Source of the DNA: Stichopus chloronotus
Lineage: Eukaryota > Echinodermata > Holothuroidea > Aspidochirotida > Stichopodidae
Direction: 5' to 3'
NCBI GenBank assembly: GCA_021234535.1
Contig: CM037830.1
Location: 20,143,116-20,207,115 of the forward strand
Length of the DNA: 64,000 nucleotides
Shown: piece after piece, positions 1 to 62,066 of the stretch
Numbering within the stretch: position 1 is the first letter of the stretch
Layout of the letters: each line of letters begins with the position of its first letter
Translations under genes and position numbers: made by a program
The notes under the pieces: model-generated
What the model was told of the DNA's origin: nothing
The model's input: only the letters and a program-made list of their open reading frames with translations
Database searches by the model: none

Positions 1-654
1 TCACTGTGGCACATTAATTTGACATTGAAGTGAATTTCTTTATTGGTGCGACTATACAGTAGGGAATACTTAGCAACATTGTTATGCCCTACATATGGTG
101 TAGATTTGTGCTAAATCTGCATGGAAACATGCATATTCAAATATTCTAATGGTATCAAATTTCAAGGACAAACAGGAGTACAGGACATTAAATTATATAA
201 AAAGAAAAAAGGAATTTGAGGCAATGTGCCCACTTCACATAACATTCTGTGACCTTGATGAGAACTAGAGGTATTTTTTGACAAAAATAAGTACTCTTTA
301 ATATGAGATATCTCGAGTTAGGAAGGTAGTATTGCTATGGGATTTAAAGGGCGTGAACTGGAATGTTTTTCTCTTCTACATAAGACCCTTGTGAAGTGCC
401 ACTGGGAGCTGCCTTTAAAAGGTAAGGAGTTACACAATAGTGTATTACAGTATCTGTATGGTTTTTAAATGGGAGACCATTTAAATCTGTCTGATCATGT
501 CATCCAACTCACAAAGAAAGTATCTTGTCAGCCTGTATTTTTCAGTCTTGAATTGTTCTATACCAAACGAACCAAAACATCTCCATTACATGTCTATAAC
601 TAAATCCATTAGAAAAGGATGATCTAGTGTGATTGTTGGCATATCAAAATCAGG

Positions 655-1112
655 AACTGTGGGGTTTACAGTAGCTCAGTGGATCGGAGATGCTTTGCAC
701 CAGCGAGGCCTGTGTTTGATTCAACTTCCAGCTTTTCCAGAAGTGGCTGTATTTGCAGTGGCAAAAGGCCTTGCTGTGATGTTGAGCAGTGATCTTGTGA
801 AGTTTCTACGGGGGTGGATCATAATGGGGTGTTAAAATAAGTCTGCCGTGTGGCTGCAAACAGTTACGTTGTACCAACTAATGGCTTCAACTCCTCTGGG
901 CATTGAGAAAATGGTCTGGAGTTCACTAATGTTCTTTGGATAGGGTTGTTGAATGGCTGTCATTAAAGCAGGATGGGATTGGTTTCTTCTCTGCCACTTC
1001 ATCATCTAAGCTCTAGTCGAAAGCTCACATGATTAAACTTGGGCAGGGGCTCTCGATATAAGCCTTTTGAGGCTCCCTGAGGCGGTAGCATTCAAATAAA
1101 ATAAAATTAAAC
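655..1112 (+). mobile_element. tRNA-derived SINE-like element
   Basis: The head has an A box (TAGCTCAGTGGA, 672-683) and a B box (GTTTGATTCAA, 713-723) about 30 bases apart, as in a tRNA gene, but the body runs on for about 350 bases and ends in an ATAAAATAAAATTAAAC tail. A 68-residue open frame across the head (629-835) is explained by this and is not a gene. Boundaries are approximate. Confidence 0.6.
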
Positions 1113-2760
1113 ACAATTGTCTCATCATGGATAAACGATTATTCTTATCTAAAATATATTTCACTTTCTTGTTCTATCATTCTCAGGTGCTTTGTGTGTA
1201 TTAATCCAGAAAATGGTACCAAATGCACTAAAAAGAAAAGGATCAACAAGAAGTCTGGTAAAGAGGTCCAGCGGAAGAACGAGTGTGTCAATTCACGCGT
1301 CACCACATTTGTGAAAGATCTGGCTGACTTTGAATGGATAAGTAGTTGAGCTGTTCTCATGGTTCTAATGGTGATCAAACAAGTTTGGTTTATATTTCCC
1401 AAGTCTTTGAGTCCAGGGCATCCTCCCTGCATACCTTTATGCACAACTTTCTTCAAATGATCAGATGTATGGTATCACAGCAGTTTGATGTAGACTTTGC
1501 TGTGTGTTAATTGTAGACAACTTCATGCTAGACCAACCTTAACTTACTGTTAGAAAATCCTTAAAAACAAATAAAAACCTTGCAAAATAACATCTGAGTC
1601 TTACAAAGGAGTGTGGAATAAAAGTGATAAAACTACCACACCATACAGGTACCTATAAACTTTGGTGGTAAGGTAATTACTTTATAAGCCAATCAAACTA
1701 ATCTTCTGTTCATCACTTCAATACTTTAGTCATTTTGATATAATATATACAAATTTCTACAATTGCCCAGTGTAGGGAATCTGTAGATGGACTGAGTAGA
1801 ATAATTACCTTTAGGTAAAGGACTATATCTAGTATGTTCAGTGAAATTTTCATTAACTGTAGTAATAAGAAGGAAACAAAAGTAAGATCATTTTAAGCAT
1901 AACTAACTTGAAGCATAATTAACTTGAATTGCTTTGTATATTACTTTAATTCTTGCTAAAAAGAAATGACATTGGTCTTTGGAAACACACATGTTTAGGA
2001 TAGCAAAGGTATAAATATGCATTCATGTGTGTCTGGGTATAATGGTTGTTCACACGTTCCTACTACCTCTGGTACGGTGAATTTGTTGACTATGACACTA
2101 ATGTGCATCACTTCCAGGAATGTCAGTCAATAGTGGCTCTGGGGCAGGGTATTTTACCAAACCTCTTCGAATAGAGTGAGGTATTTGATGGAAGGTGTGT
2201 CAATGTACACATATTCTTAACTCACATGGAGACAAATGACTCATATTGTAAAGTCTTCCAATTGATCAATGTTTGTTTTCATTCAGCTAGGAAACAAATT
2301 TTTGTAATTGTATTTTTATTTGTTTTATTTGTATTCTTTGCAAGTGATGTGACATTCCACATCTTGTTTTATGGTTGCTGCATGATAGTGTTGTCATTTA
2401 ACTTGATTTGATGCTCAGTGGAAAGATTAACAAATTAGAACAACTTCCAATAGGTAGTAAAAGTGTAAGAACGTTGCCTACTATTAATTGCTTAGAATGT
2501 AGCATTTGCATGAATGATAATTTTTGGTCATGTGCTGTAGGGAATAGACGGCAGGAAAAACAATCCAGTGACCCTAACTAACTAAAAGATAATGGAATAC
2601 ACAGTTTATTCAACTATATCTCTATCAAATCCTTTCTGCAAGCCTCTGCAGTTAATTTGGTGCTCACACCAATAGTTCTGATTAGATATAGAGGATGTGC
2701 TCACACTTCTCCATTCTTATTAAGAGTAAAGTTGATGACATTGTTCCTGTTCTGACCAAA
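1113..2760. other. No gene recognised
   Basis: AT-rich sequence with stop codons in all frames. A + strand stretch at about 1185-1350 (CTKKKRINKKSGKEVQRKNE) follows a plausible acceptor but has no match I know and no partner exons. Confidence 0.5.
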
Positions 2761-2761
2761 G

Positions 2762-2878
2762 TTATGAACATGTCTTTTCATTTTCTGCAGCCGTTAGTAA
2801 GGCGACCTCCACGCACAAAATAACTAAGAAAAAGAATAGGAAGATCCAAGTGCCAATCCCAACTTGAATAGCCAGAGA
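2762..2878 (-). CDS. Candidate last exon of an unknown membrane protein
   Basis: Minus-strand block with acceptor TTATCTTTCAG, 39 codons, TAA at 2764-2762, and AATAAA at 2610-2605, 152 bases further. The peptide has one hydrophobic helix (IGTWIFLFFFLVILCVEVAL) followed by a short tail ending ENEKTCS. No family recognised and no convincing upstream exon. An exon-like - strand stretch starting at 3522 (VGAFYVGLMPTLICKETR) has an acceptor but no good donor. Chance is possible. Confidence 0.35.
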   Translation of the reverse strand, partial: SLAIQVGIGTWIFLFFFLVILCVEVALLTAAENEKTCS

Positions 2879-2998
2879 CTGAAAGATAAATGTTTAACAG
2901 CATGCCGCCAGCTAAGGTTGAACATCCACTTCCATTAACCAAACTGATAATGGGGTATTAATATCATGTCACACCCCAGAAAAAACATCACTTAGTGG

Positions 2999-3001
<3 letters not shown>

Positions 3002-3073
<72 letters not shown>
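3002..3073. repeat. (TA)n microsatellite
   Basis: About 36 uninterrupted TA dinucleotides. Confidence 0.98.
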
Positions 3074-3075
<2 letters not shown>

Positions 3076-3842
3076 GGACAACATCTTTCATCACACGGCT
3101 TCTTACCATTGTTTACCTCTGTAGCTGAAGAACTGTAGACTAATAGCAAATTTAACATTTCAAATTTACTTAAGTTTGCATCTGTTGGTCAACAACTTAG
3201 GAAAAATGAACTGTCATCTCCAGAATACAAGTTATTGAAAGGGTCACAGTGCTGTTATCACTAAAGTTTATTCAAATATTCTGGTGTTAATGTATGATTT
3301 TATGAGTAATGCACAGTTTAAGTGCTGCCTTTCACAGTGTTGACTGTAGTAATTTGCAAGGTTCATTTTACAACAAATTAAATATAGATAACTTTCAGAT
3401 GGGACATGTGTCCATTGTATGAGGTAAAGGCTTCTCCTTTCCAGGCCATCAGGCACATTGTGTTGAACTCTGGTTTCCTTGCAGATAAGTGTAGGCATCA
3501 GTCCAACATAGAAAGCTCCTACCTGAAGCTAGAACCGGTTTGCATTGGGTGGGGTGGAGCAAACTGAGTTAAAATGATTGTGCTCAGTTACACAATGCAA
3601 TAGTAAGAATATGTATTTTGCATATATTTAGGTCTATTTGCAGGTATATGATGCATATTTAAGCTTTCAATTAGGCTTACTTATCAATAAAATCATTTGC
3701 AGTTATATGCTTTATGTATGTTTTCTGGCAATTTGAGCACATGTTCTAATGAAGTGTATTTTTTTATTCCTTTTCAGAGGCAAAGGAAATTTTTTCAGTT
3801 GTGATGCTGTGTGTGATGCTGCTCATAAACACAGTATTGTAC

Positions 3843-4135
3843 GGAGGGTAATAGTGAGTTACCTCATACTTGGCTTGTAGATGACCCATATAAAGTAGAT
3901 GATCCCTCTTGTTTTTGGTGGGGTCAAAGGTTATTTGGGGTTTACAGGTCAAAGTTAAAAAACTTGTAAACACAATATCTCAAGAAGTGTAAAGTGAGTG
4001 TTCTCATACTCTTCATGTCAATAACCCATTTTGAGTGGATAATCCATAGTGTTTTTGGAGGTCAAAGGTGATTTGAAGGCACCAGAGGTAAAGATCAAAA
4101 CCTTTGTATACCCAATATCCCAAGAAGAGAAACTA
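3843..4135 (+). repeat. Two-copy tandem repeat, about 135-140 bp
   Basis: Two diverged copies in a row, each with a GTGAGT..CTCATACT opening, a GTTTTTGG..GGTCAAAGGT core and an ACCAATATC/ACAATATCTCAAGAAG end. Each copy carries a direct-repeat motif like AGGTCAAAGGTGA (3921-3933; 4059-4071). Confidence 0.75.
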
Positions 4136-4959
4136 ATGAATCACACATTTCTTATATCAAGCAGAAATGATGGTTTTATCTTTTAGTAGTTGGAATCTAT
4201 AATGTCCAAAATTACATGCAAGAAAGCTGAAACTTAAACATGTTAATATGATACAAAATATGTATCCCATGTGAAAAGTAGATGCTCAACCAAATGGTGT
4301 AGCCACTTGGTACTTGGTATGACCCTTACTATAGAAGACATGGCAGAAGCAATGACCCATGTGACTAATTGTTTGGTATGCACTGTCTACAAGATATCTG
4401 CTTGGCTGTTTGTATTGTATTGATAATAGACTTTGTTAAGATTAGAGATTAGGCTGTAGGAAAACTGCAGATCATCCCAGAAAAGTTCTTTTAAACCTGT
4501 TTATCAACCCTCTGCTTCTGGTGCATGAGATATCTTCCAAAATATAATTACTGTAATTTCTGGTTTCCATTTAAAAAATGATCTCTTTAAGGCTCAAGCA
4601 TTACCTGCGGCAGTCTGAAATAATAGATAACTGAGATTCTGGGATTCAAACTGCCGACCTCAGAAATCTCCATTTAAGATTTGCAGGCATGGATAAGTTA
4701 TTTCCTTGATGTGAATACCACCACAAATATATATATATGTGTGTATGACAATGGTTACTGTTAGTTTGTTTATCTTATTCTATTTACTTTTAAAACAGTT
4801 TTAAGTGAGAAACATATCAATAAAGAAAATTTAAGAAAGGACATTTTCAAGCTTTATCGTTTTTTTCAGGATCATGTTTCCATGTTTTGTTTTCATTAAC
4901 AGCAAGAGTGAGATTGAAATATTGACCCTGGTAGCCCAATTAATTTATTTATTTTAAAC

Positions 4960-5245
4960 ATAGCTGGTCAGAAGACTGGTCCAACTCATTATCAACAGCT
5001 GGCACTTTTCAGTCTTCAGGAGACAGAACTTTTCTTTACAGGACGTCAACTGAAAATGGGAGCTTACCTTGCTTGGCAGATGCAAATCCTACCCAATTTT
5101 TCCCTGATCTAGCCCTGATCTAGTCCTAGTATGTGGGACACTCAACGAGATTGCAATAGGTACCATTTGATAGCCTCTGGTATAGCCGATACGGGAATTG
5201 AACTCACGAGCTGCCATCCCTGACAATCATGCAATTGAATTGTCA
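4960..5245 (-). mobile_element. Possible second tRNA-derived SINE (- strand)
   Basis: The - strand shows GCAGCTCGTGAGTTCAATTC at about 5213-5194, a B-box-like tRNA segment, followed by unrelated sequence. The A box is not clear. Another B-box-like stretch (AGTTTGAATCCC, - strand) lies near 4655. Confidence 0.35.
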
Positions 5246-5284
5246 ATCTGCAATGATAATTCCTCAATGACAATGTTTTCAATC

Positions 5285-5560
5285 GATTCAGACTGTAGGA
5301 AAATTACAGTATTTTACTATTTTACTTTTAAATTTTACAGTATGGAGCCATTTCATGTTTACAGTAGTATTTATCAATCACAGTAAATTACTGTATCCAT
5401 GTTTACAGCAACTGATGTTACTACTGTAAATTTTACAGTAGTATACTGTAGGTAAATTTTACAGTAGTGAAGGTATTTACTGTAAAATCTACAGTACAAT
5501 ACTGGCAACTCTGCTGCCAGTAATTTACTGTAAAAATTACAGGAAATTGTTTACAGTGAA
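5285..5560. repeat. TTACAGTA/TACTGTAA-rich repeat
   Basis: The octamer TTACAGTA and its complement TACTGTAA recur many times in both orientations, so the stretch is a set of nested short palindromes. No coding signal. Confidence 0.75.
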
Positions 5561-6146
5561 GAATATTGCCAAATGCGTCCGGCTTCATTTGTTCAGTGTG
5601 TTAGTAGTTAGTTTGGCATCATTCTGGCTTATATATTTCTATGGGCCTACCCCATGATACAAGTCTATCAATTTACCAAGTAATGCCTGAAACGTTCCCA
5701 GTGAGAACAAAATGTAACCAATTTGACAACATTAAATCGATCACTCAAGGACAAACTATTATTCAAAATTTTTCTGATAGAATAAAATTTTTGAAGAACA
5801 CAAAGGGATCATTTTTAAAGTTATTTTAATTGTACATGCCTCTGTATAATTTTCTGTTTTTAGTGTTTAATAATTGGTTGTTGATATGAAAATTTCACCT
5901 TCGTTACAGTGTTTTTGTTGGTTTTTTTTGGCAAAAAACGTTCGTGTGTAGGCCATTTTTTTGAAATTATACTGAAGAGAAGAGGTGTCATAACTAACGT
6001 TTTGAGCCAAATTTAATCGACGATCTTCCTTCTATGATAATGAAGACTGGCTTCTTCCATTCAAAGTACCGTTATTTATTGTGACTACAATTAACTGGTC
6101 ACCAGATCAAATATACCACCATCATCTTTTACTGCTTTATGATAAG
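5561..6146. other. Sequence before gene A exon 1; no ABC exon seen
   Basis: By analogy with gene B a 79-base exon coding N-G-x-F-x-W should lie before 6147. I searched this stretch on the + strand and found none. Confidence 0.55.
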
Positions 6147-22275
<16,129 letters not shown>

Positions 22276-22420
22276 ACTGTTATTCCGTTATAGAAAAATC
22301 CCTAAAGAAGTCGAACTTACTGCAACAAATACAGTTTGATCGTCAATTACTTGATACTTTTTGCGGAAGACTGAACAAACTGGAACAATGTTATATACTG
22401 TTTGCTTGTATACACTTCAT

Positions 22421-22426
22421 AATAAA
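22421..22426 (+). terminator. Likely poly(A) signal of gene A
   Basis: AATAAA about 146 bases after the gene A stop codon, in AT-rich sequence. First canonical hexamer downstream of the stop that I see. Confidence 0.6.
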
Positions 22427-23486
22427 TCAAATCAATTTTATCCTCCAGAAAGGTCACTTTTCTGAATTTTGCAGTTCAGTTAGAAAAGTATTAACGTATG
22501 GCCACAGCTGTCCAATACAATTCACAACGAAACTGCCATTTTTGTGAAACCACTCTGAAACAACGAAAACAACACTGTTAATAAGAACTAGCATCATCAA
22601 CGGGACCTTTATCATCAAAGATAACTCACAACTAGCATTGCAATAAAGCTAAAACAGTTAAAACACTCGGACAACATTACCTTTAACAACAGCATGAAAA
22701 AACTGGGGGCAACAACAACGTCAACAATGACAATAAAAAGCAAGTACAAGCAAAAGCAATAGGATTTATAGCATCGAAGACAAACAGTCACAACAAAGTC
22801 AATAGGAAGTTAATACAATTACAACGATATCAGTGTACAGCAACAACAGCAAGAAGTAACAATAATTAAGTTATGCATTAAGGTTTCACTTACATAACCT
22901 ACATCAAGAAAAAAAAAACAAAATAACAGCAACAATAAACAATAACCAATAACCTATGTAATGACAGGTGACTTAAACTTCTAGTAAAGAATGTTTTCCA
23001 GATAAAAAATGCTAGTCAATGTATACCAATCCAGGTATGATTCAATGAATGATGGGGGCAAAAGTAACAGAGATTTAATAGGAAAGTAAAGGAAATAGGA
23101 AAGTAAAGAAAAAAATAGAATAAAGGTCGAGTCGTTCAATTTATTAGAATACAATGTTGACGTAAAGTCATGCCTTCACCAAATTAATAACAATAGTGCT
23201 ACTAATATTAAGAACACTCACATTAGATAATCAAAATGTCAGTATAAATTAATAATTATGATGACTTAAATGTTATTGTACCACTTGTTCACATTCATAA
23301 ACTTAAGGTCAACAACTAATATTTTAGGAAAATTGCATAAAAAAAACATTACATCCGTGTTGTGTTAGGCAAAAATACAAACAAAAATAACAGATAAAAC
23401 TAGAAAATCCTTGTAAATGATGCACTTTCACCATATGATACCCACTACCCCTGATGGAAACGTATCCTGTCTTTTTTCTTACTGTA

Positions 23487-23516
23487 TTTATTATTTATCA
23501 TTATACTGTATTTATT
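23487..23516 (-). terminator. Likely poly(A) signals of gene B
   Basis: Two AATAAA hexamers on the - strand (23516-23511 and 23492-23487), about 440-465 bases after the gene B stop. Confidence 0.5.
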
Positions 23517-23954
23517 CGAATCATACAACAAGCAAGTACGCTCTGAATACATAACAAGGATTACATTGTAACAGGGCAGGCCTCCATTTGGAACAATGCT
23601 AATCCTAAACCTAACAGTGACATATTCGACGAGGCCAGGTTCATGATAAGCTGAAGACTGTTTTGTCCATTTTTTGTTTGTTCTTGTGGCCAGTGTGTAC
23701 CATCTTTAAATGCTTGTATGTATCAACTCTATACTTCGATATTTAAGACCAACAGTACAGTATACACCCAGCAATAGGTACCGTGCATATTTAAGCATCT
23801 GAGGATATTCAATACTGAAAACTTTTCATCACTTGGCATCTCATCAAGTTTTTCATGAAGTCCTAGTCTTAAAAATAGGTTGGCCCTTTGTTTGGTGCAT
23901 TGTTTCATTGAGAACATGGAAACGACGGTGACATCAAGATTCCCCTTTGTGACC

Positions 23955-57762
<33,808 letters not shown>

Positions 57763-59350
57763 TTGTAACCGTCTTCACTACCCTTTAGATAGAAACCTGG
57801 TCCTTACCGTGACGAATTTAGATTCTTACCCTAACCAGTCAAACATGTGCAACCATTTTACCTACATGGTAGGTACAACGATATGCTATTAGGTTTACTT
57901 GACTGTCTTTCCTTTTTTCATTACTTTTTTGGGAGACCAAGTTCACGTCAAGTATGACTCCACTGCCTTAAAATTTTGTCTCACGCAAAATCGGTGTTCC
58001 ATCGTTCATGCCGCGTTACAAACACGTTCATTACCTCAGCTTTGCCGTACAAAGTTGCTGGTCTGGCAGAGAAAGTGAGAGAAAATAAAGTAAAATAGGG
58101 ACGATATCGGAAAAAAGATGAACAGCTGAGGAAATCAACCGCGTGGGTAGAAAAAGTAAAGTACTAGAGTACCAGTAAAAGTGATCTTAAACGACAGAAG
58201 CGTTTGATATCAAAGTGGCTTACCTTATCTGTGCAGATATCTGTTAAAGGGACACCATTGATGAATGCATACGTAAATATACAGAACTTGATACAGGGAA
58301 GTTCTCCAATCTTTACACGTGTGGGAAACACGTTGAAAGATGCTACGGTATACCATATTAGCCATTCTTAAAAGAGAGAAAAGTTGTTGAACCACCGTAG
58401 GATTAATCCAAGTTGAACTCTATTTGGAAGATACGCTTCAATAGTTATGATGTTATTAGTTTTCATTTGCACTTTGGATTTATCTTTTTACAAGACAGTC
58501 ATATGGTTGCCTTTTATTCCTTTCCTCTGTGCTGTGTTTTTCGTTTCCGAGAAAATGTGTGCATTGAATCTCGATAAAAGGGTTACACCATCGTCATTTG
58601 TATACGGGTAGCCGATTAAAAATGTTTATTTTATTTCAGACGTATCCTCCAGTAACATACAGGATTATATGAAAGTGTAAGTGGGGTACAGATGGATCGA
58701 AGTCGTGGGTTATGTGTCGATCTAATGGGAGGGTTGTCTGCCTCCTCTTTGAGAATTTTTTTCTCACAGACGGGGACTCAGATGCTAAATGGTGGTACTT
58801 CTTTATCTGTTGAGCAACTCCTTTTCTCTAAAGCAATCACATGTCTTTGCGGAGAAAATTAACCAATTTTTATGCGAGGTAAAGAACGCGGGGAAACATA
58901 TGTCTTAAAACAATAAAGAAAAAGTGATTTAAAGTCAATTAATTGTCAACGATAAATAGAAATTATTTACCTTGTCCAGATACAAAGCAAAGGCAACTCA
59001 CGCTCGAAAAAACACCAAGAAAATGGCTATCCACAATATTAGGTCTACACAAAAGAACGTGGAGGGGCAGTGTTGTACGGGTTTGAAAGTCAGAGCTGTA
59101 ATGTCTATAACGCTTGTCCAACTAGGGAGGTGCTATTCGACACCCTGGACGAAGTGTGTAGACCTTTGGTGTCTAAATCCTACTCCATCAGAATCATTTC
59201 CGATCGATAAAAGGGAATTGTTGCCTTTGATTTTCACTTATTACTCATTATGTACATTTGATAGCTATATATTCATATGCCATAATCCTCTTAGATTCTC
59301 AACCCATTTTCCCATGCAATTGGTATGATTATTATAATTACTTAAGTTTA
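57763..59350. other. Region upstream of gene B
   Basis: Apart from the exon-like block at 58224-58366 I see no coding exon, TATA box or CpG-rich promoter I would defend. A + strand open frame of 118 codons at 58972-59328 has no recognisable features. Confidence 0.5.
58224..58366 (-). CDS. Orphan exon-like block upstream of gene B
   Basis: Strong acceptor (TTTCTCTCTTTTAAG) and donor (GATAAG/GTAAGC) on the - strand frame 143 bases. In the phase-2 frame it codes 47 residues without a stop, with FNVFPTRVKIGELPCIKFCI and YAFINGVPLTDI. No family recognised. It could be an internal exon of a neighbouring gene, or a 5' exon of gene B, in which case it is non-coding, because the ATG frame stops inside it. 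Confidence 0.4.
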
Positions 59351-59768
59351 AAGGCGCGTTCACACTACAACGATATCGGATCGGATTACGATCCGATTTT
59401 TTTTATTTTTAGTAAATATATTCTCCATCTCTGATCGGAAAGAACCAAAAATTTGTCAACTTGTGTAAATAAATGATTTGTATCGCATGACTAAGAAAAT
59501 CAAATTTATACTGATTATTTCGTGACGTCACACCGACAGACAGCTTTTATCGGACTACGAGTGTCCGATAAACGCTGTCTGTCGGTGTGACGTCACGAAA
59601 TAATCAGTATAAATTTGATTTTCTTAGTCCTCTGGTACAAATCATACCTTTACACAAGTTGACAAATTTTTGGTTCTTTCCGATAAGAGATGGAGAAGAT
59701 ATTTACTAAAAATAAAAAAAAATCGGATCGTAATCCGATCCGATATCGTTGTAGTGTGAACGCGCCTT
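59351..59768. mobile_element. 418-bp palindromic MITE
   Basis: The two halves are near-perfect reverse complements for about 209 bases each: left end AAGGCGCGTTCACACTACAA, right end its complement TTGTAGTGTGAACGCGCCTT; centre near 59559 with CCGACAGACAGC facing GCTGTCTGTCGG. A few mismatches sit in the arms. Flanks are TA-rich (TTTA / AATA), so the target duplication is uncertain. No coding capacity. Confidence 0.9.
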
Positions 59769-60313
59769 AATACCCCCCATTGTTATGAAGTTTGACGAGT
59801 TTGTAGTAGGTTGGTGATTGTGTAATAAAGTCTTTTGAATATGCATTTAATGTTTAATGATTATTCATGTTTTAAGCTATATTTGGTGTGGCTATGCATA
59901 AATAAATATGAATGACATGTGAATTTGATATGATTCTTTCCGTATATGTAGGTTTGCAATAATTTGAACTTCCGATTCTCTCACATCCTTTCGTGGCATC
60001 GTTCTTTATACCTACGTTATGGTAGAACAAATGTTTACACGTTATAGCGATGTTACGGGTTCGAGCTCTGGTATTAACGATATTTCTTCCAGAATTTCTC
60101 TCCTCTCTTCCACAACAAGGTAAATATTCATGAAGAAAAGCTGAAAATAGGATCAGAAATAAGTATACCGGGGAGAAAAAGAGGTGAGAAAAGAGAGGTG
60201 AATGCCACATGTCGAGAAAAACGATATAGTGGCGCTATTCCCTTATAAATTATGCTCTTTTTGGTACCCCCAGAAAACCAGGTACCGTTTTACTGTGCTA
60301 ATCCCATCAAAAA

Positions 60314-60571
60314 GAGCGCCCTCTTTTAGCTTGTCGGATAGAGATCAACCTGGCGTCAGCTCCGGGCACGGATTCTAAATTGGTACCCATCATTCAACAA
60401 TTCCGACTGATCATAGTTTATAAGAATCTGCGGGCATGATATTTATCAGGAATAAAATTTGTGTAACATTATATGGTAACCTACTGAGGCCTACGCTTCC
60501 GTCATTTTCCTTTACTTTTCCCTCTTTTTTTTCATTATTTCTTTTCTTATACGGCAATTAAGAGGGCGCTC
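60314..60571. mobile_element. Possible MITE with 12-bp TIRs
   Basis: GAGCGCCCTCTT at 60314-60325 and its exact complement AAGAGGGCGCTC at 60560-60571, about 258 bases overall. No clear target duplication. Confidence 0.4.
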
Positions 60572-61988
60572 ACCTATTGTGAGTCGTAGCTGGGTCTCTA
60601 TAAAGGAACCGTAGTGAGTCCTCTGCACAAATCGGCCACTATCCACTCCTGTGGCCTATCTCTTCTTGTGTTCTTTTAGATTACTCGGGTGATTGTGATT
60701 CGCGGTCAGGAAAAAAAAAAAGTACTAGAAAGTTTGCGGTAGTGGAGAATGTCTTAATGCGCACTCCATTCAGACAATCGGTGAACTACATAACGAAAGG
60801 AAGAAACAAGGGCTACAAAATAGCAAGATCTACTAAAGGCCTTCACAAAGCTATGTAAGCATACTCCCCGAACAAAATTTTATCATCAGAAGTTAAGTCA
60901 TATTTGAACAAACACATCTAACTTATTGATAACCGCGCGCTCAAACACGTTAAACAAATCAAAAATACAAATATTTTGATCTCCACTGACAAATTGGCCG
61001 ACACATCCAGCACATGTGGTACACGAAACACACTTTCAGCGATAACGGAGTCATACAGAGTTATACAGAGAGATAGAGAGAATAAACAAGAACTTACTGG
61101 CTGAAACAGCTCTGTCCCAGGAATGGACAGGAAAGGAACATTCCCCACACCAAGATCAATAATTAGTGACCCAAGCTATACACCTAAACGAACCTGATAA
61201 ATGCTAAGCCATCTTGACTATGACAGCCAATCTTCACATGATCTTTCATGCATGTTTATCCCTTCTCAAGAGGTACCTACCCTAACCATTATGGTATATC
61301 TGGCTATCACATCAAGTTCTATCAATTGATACACTTGCTTAAAAAAAAATCCACAGAAACTCAGAACAAAGAATCTGTAAATCGGAAATGATCGGATAAC
61401 AAACAAACGTGGATAGGAAAAATAAAGTATCGCACTAATATTTATTAAGGTGAATCAACCCATAAACTGATCATAGGCGCAACTTTATTTTGACTGATAT
61501 ATCCAATAAGATGTCGAGAGTTGGGGTTTGAAGAATGATTTATACTTTTAGTGACTTATTCAATGTTTCAAGCAAAGAATCTTTATACCAGCAAACCTTC
61601 AGACATGTAGCCTCGAAGACATATGATTCAATAAAATTATGTACATTGATGGACATGGGCCGCAATCGGAAGATTTGTCAATTATATTGCAATGATTAAA
61701 CAAAATGAGAACACTTTCAGTAATTTTCGAAACAAGAATCGGTTTAAAGGTCACATTACCAAACATGAAAATGTTGGCTCCCATGTATATATAGTAGCAT
61801 AGATGGCTCCATATCGAATTTGCGGAACAGTAAGATGTTTTCAGTTCAAATTGCAAGGCTGGACTATTTTTTGGGGTCGTTTGGTGATACGCTTCTTTGA
61901 TTTTCCACAGAATCGTTGATCAGTTGTCATGGTGACCGTAGCGTTTATTCCTCTTCAGCAAAAATCATGCTTAATCAAAATATGGACA

Positions 61989-62066
61989 GATATGTCGAAC
62001 TGATATGTCGAACTGATATGTCGAACTGATATGTCGAACTGATACGTCGAACTGATAGGTCGAACT
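61989..62066 (+). repeat. 13-bp minisatellite, six units
   Basis: GATATGTCGAACT repeated four times exactly, then GATACGTCGAACT and GATAGGTCGAACT, then decay. Confidence 0.97.

Larger units (their letters stand above)
22276..23954. other. Convergent intergenic spacer, A-rich
   Basis: Lies between two facing stop codons. 22560-22960 is rich in CAA/ACA trinucleotides on the + strand (imperfect, not a clean microsatellite). No coding exon or recognisable transposon seen. Must hold both 3' UTRs. Confidence 0.7.

Noticed and set aside
672..735. Functional tRNA gene
   Set aside because: A and B boxes are present, but I cannot fold a full cloverleaf with paired acceptor ends, and a long SINE-like body follows.
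629..835. 68-residue + strand open frame
   Set aside because: It covers the tRNA-like head of the SINE; the A and B boxes explain the sequence better.
5930..5990. GHFFEIILK-like reading as the missing gene A exon before Walker A
   Set aside because: Resembles NGHFTW..ILK only by a few residues, lacks a donor in the right phase and does not continue to the IPKG end.
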